IMG/VR virus record: IMGVR_UViG_3300035160_000040
Coordinates: 1 to 37,404 of that record
Length of the DNA stretch: 37,404 nucleotides
Strand: one strand, 5' to 3'
Source: a virus
Each line of letters starts with the position of its first letter. Position 1 is the first letter of the stretch. The notes under the pieces are model-generated. The model saw only the letters and a program-made list of their open reading frames with translations. It was not told the origin of the DNA and searched no databases. This document shows, one piece after another, positions 6,731-14,646 of this stretch. A program made the translations under genes and the position numbers.

Positions 6731-8893
6731 TTATTTATTCTGTGCCATCTCAGATGTAATCCTATTAATCTCTCCCATGGCTTCTTGTTCTTTATTTTCA
6801 GATGAGCCTTCGGTTTCAGAGTTAATTTGATTTGCCTGAGCATGAATTTTGTTATCGACAGCTTCTCGATCCTCTCTTTCTTCGGCTTCAAGAGAACGAA
6901 CGAATTCCATCACTTCAAGCAAGCGACCTGTCTCCATTTGAGCTATCTCGGTGATTGTTTTAGCTCGATCAAGCGCTGCCTGAGCTCTATTCTGTTCGGC
7001 TTCGGATGCTCTCTCGGATCCTAGAGCTACATCAGAAATGACCCTTGCACGACGTTCTTGAGCAAGAGCCAAGTCTTGCTCCACTCTTGCATTACCAAGC
7101 TTAAGAGCGAGTTGTTCTTGTTGGTTGATTTTTTGCTGTTGTTGTTGAAGTTGTTCATTCTGTTTTGCAATTGCCCCTTGTAGATCTCCCGCTCCAACAG
7201 TTGGCAGAAATTCCACAATTTTATCTTGAGGAACATCGACAATGCCTTCGCGTTTGAGGTTGACTAATTCATAATAATAGGCATTTCTTTGAGATTTAGA
7301 ACGAATGCCCTCTTCAAGTACTGCATCATATTGCTCAAAATCTTTTTCATAAAATTGAGTCGTTGGCTCTTCTCCAATAATTCTTCGGATTTTATTCGGA
7401 TTATATTTACTTTGAATACATTTTACGACTAAGGAACCTAAACAAAGCTGGGATTCTTCGATATTATCGAACAGTTTTCGATTAGATCTAAGCCCCTGGC
7501 CGATTCTTACTTCTGCTAAACGACCTGATATTTGAGTATTTCCTTTTTCGTCAACGCCTAAAACGGATTCATTGACATTTGCTAAGGTTAGCGTCAATTG
7601 ATCTAAAATTTGCTGATATTCAACAAGAGATGGATTAGCGGCACCACCTGACAATTGTTGAACCGAATCTAATCCTTGAGGAGCATTTTCCGGATCTACC
7701 CCGATTAATTTATTTTGACCCGATTGTTGCATTTCTTCAGGGTCGGGGACAGAACCGATTAGATATTTAAATCCTGTTGAAATAGTAGAATCCATCATAT
7801 CTATTATTTTCATATGACGTTTATTAAACTGACGTTGGGCGCTCCATAACGTTGAAGAAATTCCTTGTATTCTTTGAGAGGGCATCCAAATAGACGGCTC
7901 CATGTAACAAACAAGAGGAACACAAGGGAAATTTTCAACAATTCCCGTCTTATCTTCTCCTTGATATACTCTTTCTCCGTTAAGCATAATGTTTAATTCA
8001 ATGTAAGGACGGTCTACCGTTTCGATTCGTAAAATAGGCGGAAGATTAGAAATATCCGATCCCGTTTCTGCGGCTACCTCATGCAAGGATTTAATCTTCT
8101 TGATACCTATTTTCAATTTTTGGATTTCATTAGGTTCAATATCTGTAATGTCTCTGAAAAATCCTGTAGCATCGTCAATGAGATATTTTCTCTTTCGCGT
8201 AGTCCTTCGATAATATTGATCGTAGGCCATCAAATTTCGATTGCGGGCTAAATTTGTGAAATTAGGATGGTAACTTAAAAATTTATCGTCTCTAAATGAA
8301 AGTTGAATGTTGTCAATTACACTCGGGTCAATAAATGGCAACAGGCCTTTTACCATATTCCTATCAAGAAGATCTCTGGTAATCAGATATGCGCAATCGG
8401 ATAGATTTATATTCTCAAAAGTAGGATCAAGATAAAAAGCATTGTATGTCCGTTTATAAAATGAGATTTCCCCATTGATAAAATCGCGACTATAATCCAT
8501 TTGAATTCCACACAATGAAATTCCCGACTTCATACATTCGTCGGCAGCATCTAAAAATGTCTTATATCCGTGTCCCTTTTCCCATACGTTATATTGAAGT
8601 TTAGTAAATTGATCGGATGTATTTTGATCCGATCCTTCTACGGGAGAAACTACAACAGACGGGAGATTATCTCTAAGATACCCCGAAAAGAATTGTAAAG
8701 GCCGTCTCATTATATTTAATTCAAGCGGTTCTCTACCCTGCTTAGAAAGTTCTCGCAATTCATTATCAGACCATGTATAACCTGATGCTGCCAATGTATA
8801 AACTTTTGCATTTGCAATAAAAGGAGCCCAAAAATCATGGGCATATCGGTAATTGTCTTGGAATTCTGAACGAATATCATTATCGGATAGCAT
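6731..8893 (-). CDS. Portal protein, P22 gp1-like
   Basis: A 720-residue protein close in length to P22 gp1. The N-terminus (WAPFIANAKVYTLAASG, GREPLELNIMRRPLQFFSGY) resembles the wing region of P22-type portals. The central part contains RDLLDRNMVKGLLPFID and MPSQRIQGISSTLWSAQRQF segments. The C-terminal about 180 residues are a long Gln/Glu/Arg-rich coiled region (from about residue 540), matching the helical barrel seen in P22-type portals. It is the first gene of the late operon; terminase lies elsewhere (11276-13172), separated by the accessory block. Confidence 0.85.
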   Translation of the reverse strand: MLSDNDIRSEFQDNYRYAHDFWAPFIANAKVYTLAASGYTWSDNELRELSKQGREPLELNIMRRPLQFFSGYLRDNLPSVVVSPVEGSDQNTSDQFTKLQYNVWEKGHGYKTFLDAADECMKSGISLCGIQMDYSRDFINGEISFYKRTYNAFYLDPTFENINLSDCAYLITRDLLDRNMVKGLLPFIDPSVIDNIQLSFRDDKFLSYHPNFTNLARNRNLMAYDQYYRRTTRKRKYLIDDATGFFRDITDIEPNEIQKLKIGIKKIKSLHEVAAETGSDISNLPPILRIETVDRPYIELNIMLNGERVYQGEDKTGIVENFPCVPLVCYMEPSIWMPSQRIQGISSTLWSAQRQFNKRHMKIIDMMDSTISTGFKYLIGSVPDPEEMQQSGQNKLIGVDPENAPQGLDSVQQLSGGAANPSLVEYQQILDQLTLTLANVNESVLGVDEKGNTQISGRLAEVRIGQGLRSNRKLFDNIEESQLCLGSLVVKCIQSKYNPNKIRRIIGEEPTTQFYEKDFEQYDAVLEEGIRSKSQRNAYYYELVNLKREGIVDVPQDKIVEFLPTVGAGDLQGAIAKQNEQLQQQQQKINQQEQLALKLGNARVEQDLALAQERRARVISDVALGSERASEAEQNRAQAALDRAKTITEIAQMETGRLLEVMEFVRSLEAEEREDREAVDNKIHAQANQINSETEGSSENKEQEAMGEINRITSEMAQNK

Positions 8894-8989
8894 AACTCTA
8901 TATTATTTATAGGATCATTTACTGCTAGTAATTATTTGATTTATTAAATTAACAATTAGCCTATGACGGCAAAAAAGGAATATCTAAAA

Positions 8990-9163
8990 ATGGAAAATAT
9001 ATTAACCGAGAAGAACATGCAAACTCTACACCGAATGTTTAATTTTATATTTGAGGAAAAAGCATTGTCCGAATATTTTAAGCTAGATGATTTAGACAGC
9101 GATGAATTAGAAGAGATTCTAATCAAAATTCAGCAAATGAATTTAATGAAATTAGTAAAATGA
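8990..9163 (+). CDS. Small acidic-helical plus-strand protein (57 aa)
   Basis: A plus-strand gene divergent from the portal. ATG 8990 follows AAGGA at 10 nt; an in-frame upstream ATG at 8963 would add nine residues but has no ribosome site. The product is helical with an acidic centre (LDDLDSDELEEIL) and a hydrophobic end. No family recognised. It may form a two-gene unit with the small membrane peptide at 9227. Small acidic proteins opposite the late operon could be regulators, but this is a guess. Confidence 0.4.
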   Translation: MENILTEKNMQTLHRMFNFIFEEKALSEYFKLDDLDSDELEEILIKIQQMNLMKLVK

Positions 9164-9226
9164 GAAAGCGGAAGCGATTTAATAGTTATGAGTAATTTTT
9201 GATTAGTTATATAGAGAACACGAAAA

Positions 9227-9355
9227 ATGAATCATGATTTAAAATTAATCATTTTTACATTTATTTACACACTTTTAATTTCAAAACTTATTTTTTTTAG
9301 AAATAAGAAAGAACCGACTAAAAAGACTAAATTTACTGTTTATAGAATTAAATAA
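9227..9355 (+). CDS. Single-span membrane micropeptide (42 aa)
   Basis: A 42-residue open frame with one hydrophobic helix (residues 7-24, LIIFTFIYTLLISKLIFF) followed by a basic tail (RNKKEPTKKTK). The stop at 9353-9355 is immediately followed by a terminator-like hairpin at 9356, which fits a real plus-strand gene end. The ribosome site is weak. Possible roles include a holin-like or accessory membrane peptide; evidence is limited. Confidence 0.35.
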   Translation: MNHDLKLIIFTFIYTLLISKLIFFRNKKEPTKKTKFTVYRIK

Positions 9356-9378
9356 TGGGATCCTAAAACAGAATCCCA
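9356..9378. terminator. Bidirectional hairpin between convergent small genes
   Basis: TGGGATCC pairs with GAATCCCA (8-bp stem with one G-U or mismatched pair, 7-nt loop). On the minus strand it is followed by a T-rich TTATTT stretch, downstream of the gene ending at 9385. On the plus strand it directly follows the stop at 9355. This is the expected place for a shared terminator between convergent transcripts. Confidence 0.55.
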
Positions 9379-9384
9379 CCGTAT

Positions 9385-9555
9385 CTATTTTTTCGGATAT
9401 ATTTTAAAGAATTTTTCTACATTTTTTTCAACTACCTCTAATATAATTTCTTTATCTATATTTTTGATAATCGTACAGTAATACAAAAATCCTTTCCTTA
9501 TTTCAATATCCATTAATGAATTTAATTCATCATTGTTTTGATTTAGTTTTTTCAT
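9385..9555 (-). CDS. Small helical protein downstream of the secreted peptide (56 aa)
   Basis: From ATG 9555 the product is 56 residues: MKKLNQNNDELNSLMDIEIR, then a short hydrophobic segment (FLYYCTII) and a lysine-rich end. The start lies one base after the TAA of the secreted-peptide gene, so translation is probably coupled. The longer frame starting at 9600 would overlap that gene and is disfavoured. As an operon partner of a secreted peptide it could be an immunity or export helper, but no family is recognised. Confidence 0.45.
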   Translation of the reverse strand: MKKLNQNNDELNSLMDIEIRKGFLYYCTIIKNIDKEIILEVVEKNVEKFFKIYPKK

Positions 9556-9556
9556 T

Positions 9557-9817
9557 TTATGGAGTCGGAGCCGCCAAAGCCGGAGCGCACGCGACAGCAC
9601 ACGCCGGGGCGAATCCGCCTAATGTAGCTCCTAAACAAATTGCCATACAGGATGCATAGGCTATCGGTCCCGCTTCGGCTTGTTTTGCATACATAGCCCC
9701 TGCCATCAGAATAGCCGGGATTGCAATTTTAGCGGCATTGCTTGCCATTTGCATCGGACTTGCCAACTGAAGTGAAGGCAAATATGATCTAACACTATTT
9801 AAAGAAATTGTATTCAT
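9557..9817 (-). CDS. Secreted four-cysteine hairpin peptide, possibly related to a eukaryote-associated family (86 aa)
   Basis: A strong AAAGGAGATATT site precedes ATG 9817. Residues about 25-49 form a hydrophobic segment ending QAEA, a good signal-peptidase site, so the mature product would be about 37 residues starting GPIAYASC. The mature part has cysteines at 57, 61, 73 and 77 (C-x3-C, 11 residues, C-x3-C), a classic two-helix disulfide hairpin, and ends ALAAPTP. The pattern GP.AY..C, Cys pairs and a terminal PTP resembles small proteins I recall from fungi, amoebae and other protists (sometimes annotated zygote-specific). That link is from memory and needs a search. It is flanked by unknown accessory genes and has its own operon partner. 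Confidence 0.7.
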   Translation of the reverse strand: MNTISLNSVRSYLPSLQLASPMQMASNAAKIAIPAILMAGAMYAKQAEAGPIAYASCMAICLGATLGGFAPACAVACAPALAAPTP

Positions 9818-10147
9818 AATATCTCCTTTCCGTTAAAAAAAAAACATCATGACATAAAGGAAAATTTTTCGTAAACAAAAAAAATATAATTTAAAATTTG
9901 GGATCCATTCGGAATTTTAAATGACATCGTGCATTTTCGGTTAAATGCAGACAAAAAAAAGGGATCCGTTAGGAACCCTTCCACGTCTAAAAAAGGAGGT
10001 TTTTGGCGTGTAATTTATCATTTTGTAACTCAACCGATTGGCGTCAGCTGAGGGGCCTGAGATGAAAGTCTTAAAGAACACTAACACATATTGTGTGTAT
10101 TGTTACTTAATTCTCTTATATCAAAGAAAAACATTTATAGCAACAAG
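9818..10147. other. 330-bp intergenic region with terminator and leader of the secreted-peptide operon
   Basis: No convincing gene is seen here. It contains the leader and ribosome site of the secreted peptide, an AT-rich stretch around 9870-9900 that may hold its promoter, the intrinsic terminator at 9953-9980, and a short ACACA/TGTGT hairpin at 10084-10096. A plus-strand AAGGAGG at 9993-9999 is noted but leads only to a 20-codon frame. Confidence 0.5.
9953..9980 (-). terminator. Intrinsic terminator after the domain-array genes
   Basis: On the minus strand AAGGGTTCC and GGATCCCTT form a 9-bp stem with one mismatch around a 4-nt loop, followed by eight U residues. It lies downstream of the gene ending at 10148 and before the leader of the secreted-peptide gene, so the latter needs its own promoter. 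Confidence 0.8.
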
Positions 10148-10387
10148 TTAATCCTCGTGATGTAGAAATGAGATATCTTCATGAGTCATTTCATCGTCGG
10201 AATCTAGCTTAAATATAGTGTAATGCCCACCTAGGCGATTAATAAAATGTCCTTCAAACCTATCTCCGTCTTGATAAAGTCTAAAATTAAATCCATCAAA
10301 TAAACTAGGATCTTTTCCATTCGTTTCGCAATAGCCTCTAATAGCTCTTAAAAATTGTATTGTATCCGTTTCCTTAATATCTCTCAT
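10148..10387 (-). CDS. Single-copy member of a repeated unknown domain (79 aa)
   Basis: A 79-residue protein that is one unit of the domain repeated three times in the adjacent gene: QFLRAIRGYCE at the start, then LFDGFNFRLYQ, DRFEGHFINRLGGHYTIFKL, and DSDDEMTHED. ATG 10387 overlaps the upstream stop by 4 nt (ATGA). The bases around its start (ACAAAACATATGAGAG) also match those around the start of the upstream gene, so both descend from one duplication. The domain looks like a small alpha-beta fold. Function is unknown; no catalytic motif is evident. Confidence 0.7.
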   Translation of the reverse strand: MRDIKETDTIQFLRAIRGYCETNGKDPSLFDGFNFRLYQDGDRFEGHFINRLGGHYTIFKLDSDDEMTHEDISFLHHED

Positions 10388-11235
10388 ATGTTTTGTGATG
10401 TCTCAGATACAATCATATTTTTCATTTCAACATCTTTATGAGTAATTCCACCGTCGGAATCTAGCTTAAATATTGCGCAATGTCCATCTAGGTGATTAAT
10501 AAAATGTCCCTCAAACAGATCTCCGTATTGATAAAATCTAAAATCGAATCCATCGAATACACTAAAATCTTTTCCATTCGCTTCGCAATAGTCTTTAACA
10601 GCTTTTAAAAATTGTTCTTTATCCATTTTCTTTGCTGTCATCCGCATATGTAAATCGTATAGAGTAGGGACCTTTTTTAATATCTTTAGTGTACCTTCTG
10701 GTGCATCACAGGCCATCACATTTCTCATTTCAACATCTTTATGAGTCATTTCATCGTCGGAATCTATCTTAAATATAGTGTAATACCCACCTAGGTGATT
10801 AATAAAATGTCCTTCAAACCTATCTACATATTGATAAAATCTAAAATCGAATCCATCGAATACACTAAAATCTTCTCCATTCGCTTCGCAATAGTCTTTA
10901 ACAGCTTTTAAAAATTGTGCTTTATCCATTTTCTTTGCTGTCATCCGTATATTTAAATCGTATAGAGTAAGGAAATCTTTTAATATCGTTAGTATGCCTT
11001 GTAGACCTTGTTTCGTGTCAACATCTTTATGAGTAATTCCACCGTCGGAATCTAGATTAAATATAGTGTAATGCAAATTTATGTAATTAATAAAATGGCC
11101 TTCAAACAGATCTCCGTTTTGATAAAATATAAAACCAAGTCCATCGAATACACTAAAATCTTTTCCATTCGCTTCGCAATAGTCTTTAACAGCTTTTAAA
11201 AATTGTGATGTATCCATTTTTTTAATACCTCTCAT
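10384..11235 (-). CDS. Triple-repeat protein of unknown domain (283 aa)
   Basis: A 283-residue protein with three tandem copies of a 96-101-residue unit (beginning near residues 7, 103 and 204). Each copy has QFLKAVKDYCEANG, FSVFDG, FYQ, FEGHFIN, and a SDxxxTHKDV ending. Linkers between copies contain LYDL.(I/M)RMTAKKMDK, and these retain ATG codons, as though former separate genes lost their stops. Copies 2 and 3 are closer to each other than to copy 1. It lies 40 bp downstream of terminase. Repeated exposed domains could bind a host or rival-phage factor; no known family is recognised. Confidence 0.7.
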   Translation of the reverse strand: MRGIKKMDTSQFLKAVKDYCEANGKDFSVFDGLGFIFYQNGDLFEGHFINYINLHYTIFNLDSDGGITHKDVDTKQGLQGILTILKDFLTLYDLNIRMTAKKMDKAQFLKAVKDYCEANGEDFSVFDGFDFRFYQYVDRFEGHFINHLGGYYTIFKIDSDDEMTHKDVEMRNVMACDAPEGTLKILKKVPTLYDLHMRMTAKKMDKEQFLKAVKDYCEANGKDFSVFDGFDFRFYQYGDLFEGHFINHLDGHCAIFKLDSDGGITHKDVEMKNMIVSETSQNI

Positions 11236-11275
11236 ATGTTTTGTAATACAGCTAAGGTTATATTCAATTGTTTTT

Positions 11276-12772
11276 TTAAATCATCCATTTTCTTTTTTCT
11301 ACAGTCTTTTTGTGTTTTTCTAATGCTCCTCCGAAACTTCCGACAGATTCAATATGAGAGACAGCCTGGCATGTATACTGGAAAGCGTCCGCGTAGTTAG
11401 ATTCAACTCCATGATACGGATCTTCCAAATATTTACCATATTGTTCAGACCATTTTTTTCTATATTTAGCCAATTGCTCGACCAGTGGCTTTACACGGTT
11501 CATGTTAAAAACACAACGGTCGAATTTAATTTTTGCATTGCTGATGTTGATTGATTTATCCGTGCGTTTTAATACACGGAATTTTGTATCTGTTCCACTA
11601 AACAATTTCTTGAATTCCCTCTCGTATGTATTTTCAACTATTATCCCGTCACGTCTTGCTGCATCGTGAGGCAAAAATATTGTGTGGTACCAATATCTTT
11701 TTTCCATCTGTAAAAATCGCGAATAGAAATCAACTCCCTTTCCGTTGTCGGCGTAATAATCAAAGATTCGTATTTCTCCGTGCACGACCTGAAAAAATAT
11801 TATAACCGTTAGATCATTAACGCCTATATCCATTGCTATATAAACGGGTTCTAATGCATCATAAGGAGATATATTTAGACAGCGGTTCTCTTGATGAGCC
11901 TTTTCTATGCAAATCTGAAAATAATAAGCGTCCGAATGAGAGATAAACGCCTCGGATACCGTTGAAGGAAATTCTTGTCGTAGCTTGTCTCCTAAAGTAT
12001 CTCGTTGAAATGCATACCAGTTGCGCTGTTCGTCGCTAATAGTAACGTTAGAATTTATTTCGATTTTATCAAAATAGTCCGTCAACTCGACTTCGTACTT
12101 TGCTTTGCGTTTCATTTTATATGACGGTTCATCATACCAAGGGAAAAAAAATAGCTTGTACTCCAGCTCGTTTAGATCGTCATTTCCTCTTATAACGGCT
12201 TGATTGACCATATCTGCGTAAAAGCCGGAGTTCCCCTCTCCTGTTGATTCAATGATGATCCTACCCGAACTGGAAACGGTTTGCAGAGTACCTGTTACAA
12301 CCTCTTCGGCTTTAATCGGATTTCTAGCGCATGTCTTCCCGAACTCGGATACCAAAACCAATTGGTAAGCACCCCCGCGTAATGTTGTGTCGACTCGAAG
12401 GAATGAACCGTTTGAAAATGTTATCTCACGCGCCGATCTCTGAACAATGCCAACCATTGATTTAGCGTAGGGAGTGATTGAATCCAGCGCATGTCCGATA
12501 ATTCGTTTAAAAATATGCTGTGCATGTTCGAGAGAATAAGATACGATTCCTGCCGCCAGATTAGCATTAAAAATAACTTCATCAAGTAGGTACAAAACGC
12601 TAAATGTACTCATTCCAAGTTGGCGTGCTTTTAGTATTAAATTTCTATTATGCAATCCATTTAATACATCTTCTTGGACACTATTTAATTTAAACCTAAT
12701 TGAATTGCCTTGTGTATTAACAATTCGATATAAATTATTCATCCTCCAATTTTTATCGGCAAATTTATACAT
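11276..12772 (-). CDS. terL: Terminase large subunit
   Basis: The DNA-packaging motor, 498 residues. Walker A-type motif LKARQLGMST at residues 47-56, Walker B-type LVLVSE at 138-143, and coupling motif ESTGEG at 175-180 define the ATPase. The C-terminal nuclease shows acidic positions in AMDIG (D315), LPHDAARRD (D370, D375) and NYADAFQY (D462). The start overlaps the small-subunit stop by 8 nt, indicating coupling; a later ATG (residue 11) lies directly next to a GGAGG. It acts with the small subunit and portal to fill heads. The packaging mode (headful or cohesive-end) cannot be read from sequence. Confidence 0.9.
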   Translation of the reverse strand: MYKFADKNWRMNNLYRIVNTQGNSIRFKLNSVQEDVLNGLHNRNLILKARQLGMSTFSVLYLLDEVIFNANLAAGIVSYSLEHAQHIFKRIIGHALDSITPYAKSMVGIVQRSAREITFSNGSFLRVDTTLRGGAYQLVLVSEFGKTCARNPIKAEEVVTGTLQTVSSSGRIIIESTGEGNSGFYADMVNQAVIRGNDDLNELEYKLFFFPWYDEPSYKMKRKAKYEVELTDYFDKIEINSNVTISDEQRNWYAFQRDTLGDKLRQEFPSTVSEAFISHSDAYYFQICIEKAHQENRCLNISPYDALEPVYIAMDIGVNDLTVIIFFQVVHGEIRIFDYYADNGKGVDFYSRFLQMEKRYWYHTIFLPHDAARRDGIIVENTYEREFKKLFSGTDTKFRVLKRTDKSINISNAKIKFDRCVFNMNRVKPLVEQLAKYRKKWSEQYGKYLEDPYHGVESNYADAFQYTCQAVSHIESVGSFGGALEKHKKTVEKRKWMI

Positions 12773-13172
12773 CGGGTTGCCGCAAAAGATCGTCGAATTT
12801 TCCCGCTTGCGCTTTCTCGACTAAATCGGATAGTGATTCATTGGAAAAGTTATCTTTTTTGCCCTGATTTAGATATTCGGCTCCCAACCATTTTAGCATT
12901 TCACTGTTTCCTTTATCGGATACTGCGCGTCTAAATTGGGCCCTTCTTAGTACGCAAAGGCCTTTTTTTTGTTTACTCTGACGATAAGCCGAAAAATCGA
13001 TACCTTTATCCGTCTTGCATCTTATGTACAATGTATCGACGCAAATGCCCAAATCCGATGCGATATCAGTTGCAGGACATTGAGATATCAGGCAAGAATC
13101 TACATATTCCCAATCAATTTCTTTTGGAGGGCATCCCCGTTTTCTCCTAGCGGAAATTTTCTTTTTTCCCAT
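12765..13172 (-). CDS. terS: Terminase small subunit
   Basis: A 135-residue protein immediately upstream of the large subunit, overlapping it by 8 nt. Residues about 20-55 form a helix-turn-helix (CPATDIASDLGICVDTLYIR), as in DNA-recognition domains of small terminases. The C-terminal part is helical with an acidic end. It should recognise the packaging site and load the motor. The upstream ribosome site is weak, so ATG 13172 is chosen because it gives the full HTH with a basic N-terminus. No packaging site is identified here. Confidence 0.8.
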   Translation of the reverse strand: MGKKKISARRKRGCPPKEIDWEYVDSCLISQCPATDIASDLGICVDTLYIRCKTDKGIDFSAYRQSKQKKGLCVLRRAQFRRAVSDKGNSEMLKWLGAEYLNQGKKDNFSNESLSDLVEKAQAGKFDDLLRQPDV

Positions 13173-13337
13173 ATAATGAATGTATATAAAATTATTTAAT
13201 TATACAAAAGATTTATATCTTTATACTATTTTGTAAAATTACATTTTATGTATTATTTAGATTTAAAAAGATACAAAAATATTAAATGAAGAAGAAATGA
13301 CAATGACAAGTGAATTCACAGGAAAATATACCATGAT

Positions 13338-13799
13338 TCATAAAATGTATCCACAACTTGGGCACTTTTTTTCTTTTTTTCGCTCAATTTTTTTTTCCTC
13401 TAATCCTAAATCGTTATCCGTGAATCCAACTTCCGAAAGCAAATCCATTTCGTAATTGTTGGCCAAGATGTCATAATCCCATTCTCCGTTATTTTTATTA
13501 AGCCTAAGCCCTAATTCCTCCGCTTCTTTATCGGATATATTGGTATTGGGAACCATCACTCTGACTTTTTTGTATTTCAATTTTTTTAATACTTGAAATC
13601 GTTGATGGCCGCCGACAATCATTCCGTCTAAATTCACAACGATCGGCTCGCAGAGTCCGAACTTTTTAATAGATCGGATTAACTTTTCTTGCTGAGATTT
13701 TGTTATTTTTCTCGGATTTTTAGGATTGTTATGCAGTTCGTTTATATTCCATTCCTGCACATCCCATATGTACCCGCTACAATCGAGTTCATCAATCAT
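13338..13799 (-). CDS. ParB/Srx N-terminal domain protein, full copy (153 aa)
   Basis: Residues about 15-90 match the ParB N-terminal fold: ELHNNPKNPRKIT, a LIRSIKKFG helix, PIVVNLDGMIVGGHQRF (with the GG-H-R signature) and NKNNGEWDYD. The C-terminus is charged and ends in a CPSCG motif that could bind zinc with other ligands. Such phage proteins often sit near terminase or DNA-methylation genes and probably act on DNA, but their exact role is not settled. This is the more complete of two tandem copies. Confidence 0.75.
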   Translation of the reverse strand: MIDELDCSGYIWDVQEWNINELHNNPKNPRKITKSQQEKLIRSIKKFGLCEPIVVNLDGMIVGGHQRFQVLKKLKYKKVRVMVPNTNISDKEAEELGLRLNKNNGEWDYDILANNYEMDLLSEVGFTDNDLGLEEKKIERKKEKKCPSCGYIL

Positions 13800-13802
13800 A
13801 CG

Positions 13803-13885
13803 CTAACTCATTTCTTCTCGATATAATGTTTTCCATTCTCGTACTTTATCTTCCGGCTTAAATCTAAGGCCTGTCCAATCGGATC
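13803..13885 (-). pseudogene. Remnant of the 120-aa gene C-terminus
   Basis: Minus-strand translation gives SDWTGLRFKPEDKVREWKT and the terminal LYREEMS followed by stop, nearly identical to the last 28 residues of the gene at 14280-14642. It lacks any start, so it is a leftover of the tandem duplication. The same 3-nt spacing to the next ParB start is retained in both copies. Confidence 0.75.
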
Positions 13886-13898
13886 AGGTCTAAATTCA

Positions 13899-14276
13899 TT
13901 AGGCACTTCCTTTTCCATATGACTCTATCGAGCTGTCAAGAATGATGTCATAATTCCATTCTCCTTTATTTTTATTAAGCATAAGTCTCAATTCCTCCGC
14001 TTCTTTATCGGATATATTGGTATTGGGAACCATCACTCTGACTTTTTTGTATTTCAATTTTTTTAATGCTTGGAATCGCTGATGGCCTTCGATAATCATT
14101 CCGTCTAAATTCACAACGATCGGCTCGCAGAGTCCGAACTTTTTAATAGATCGGATTAACTTTTCTTGCTGAGATTTTGTTATTTTTCCCGGATTTTTAG
14201 GATTGTTATGCAGTTCGTTTATATTCCATTCCTCCACATCCCATATGTACCCGCCACAATAAACTTTATCAATCAT
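13899..14276 (-). CDS. ParB/Srx-like protein, second degenerate copy (125 aa)
   Basis: Nearly identical to residues 1-105 of the full ParB-like copy, but GG in the signature is changed (MIVGGHQRF becomes MIIEGHQRF), and the C-terminal CPSCG region is replaced by an unrelated SSIESYGKGSA end. It may be non-functional or altered in partner binding. It is still an open frame with the same upstream spacing, 3 nt after the 120-aa gene stop. It was created with the other copy by a 477-bp tandem duplication. Confidence 0.65.
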   Translation of the reverse strand: MIDKVYCGGYIWDVEEWNINELHNNPKNPGKITKSQQEKLIRSIKKFGLCEPIVVNLDGMIIEGHQRFQALKKLKYKKVRVMVPNTNISDKEAEELRLMLNKNKGEWNYDIILDSSIESYGKGSA

Positions 14277-14279
14277 ACG

Positions 14280-14642
14280 CTAACTCATTTCTTCTCGATA
14301 TAATGTTTTCCATTCTCGTACTTTATCTTCCGGTTTAAATCTAAGGCCTGTCCAATCGGATCCCGTCCACCATCCGTTAATATCTTTCGGGAATATGAAT
14401 CCGCCTCTTTCCAGCTTTACTTTCACAAGTTCAAACCTTCTAGGCAAAAATTCATTCGATTTAGTCCACCCTTCCTCGTTATAAGTTACGTGCGAATATT
14501 CAAATAATTTCTTTACAATTTTCTCTACGGTCTTTTTCAGCCTTTTATCAAAAACAATTTCCGTCGAATGTGGATAAGTTACTCCAACCTCAGGAATACC
14601 GGGAAATTTTGTTACTATAGGCCACTTCTTTTCATCCATCAT
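14280..14642 (-). CDS. Hypothetical protein (120 aa)
   Basis: A 120-residue protein (MMDEKKWPIVTKFPGIPEVG) with a helical centre (LKKTVEKIVKKLFEYSHVT), a DINGWWTGSDWTGLRF segment and a charged C-terminus. No known family is recognised. The last 28 codons are duplicated as a remnant near 13803-13885. It lies in the operon leading from RusA towards terminase, so it is presumably expressed with replication genes. Confidence 0.6.
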   Translation of the reverse strand: MMDEKKWPIVTKFPGIPEVGVTYPHSTEIVFDKRLKKTVEKIVKKLFEYSHVTYNEEGWTKSNEFLPRRFELVKVKLERGGFIFPKDINGWWTGSDWTGLRFKPEDKVREWKTLYREEMS

Positions 14643-14646
14643 CGCT

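Larger units (their letters stand above)
13467..14362. repeat. Tandem duplication, about 419-bp arms offset by 477 bp
   Basis: Two similar arms, 13467-13885 and 13944-14362, lie at a constant offset of 477 bp (checked at several positions). They carry the ParB-like gene and the C-terminal end of the 120-aa gene. The 58-bp spacer 13886-13943 has no match. The offset is a multiple of three but it crosses a gene boundary, so it looks like a recombination product and not an in-frame domain repeat. Confidence 0.85.

Noticed and set aside
10003-10065. A plus-strand AAGGAGG followed by a TTG-start 20-codon frame in the intergenic region.
   Set aside because: Very short, no promoter seen upstream, and the sequence partly overlaps the terminator flank; probably chance.
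13338-14362. The spaced repeats near the ParB-like genes as a possible CRISPR array.
   Set aside because: Only two copies of about 419 bp, both coding; no short regular repeats or spacers.
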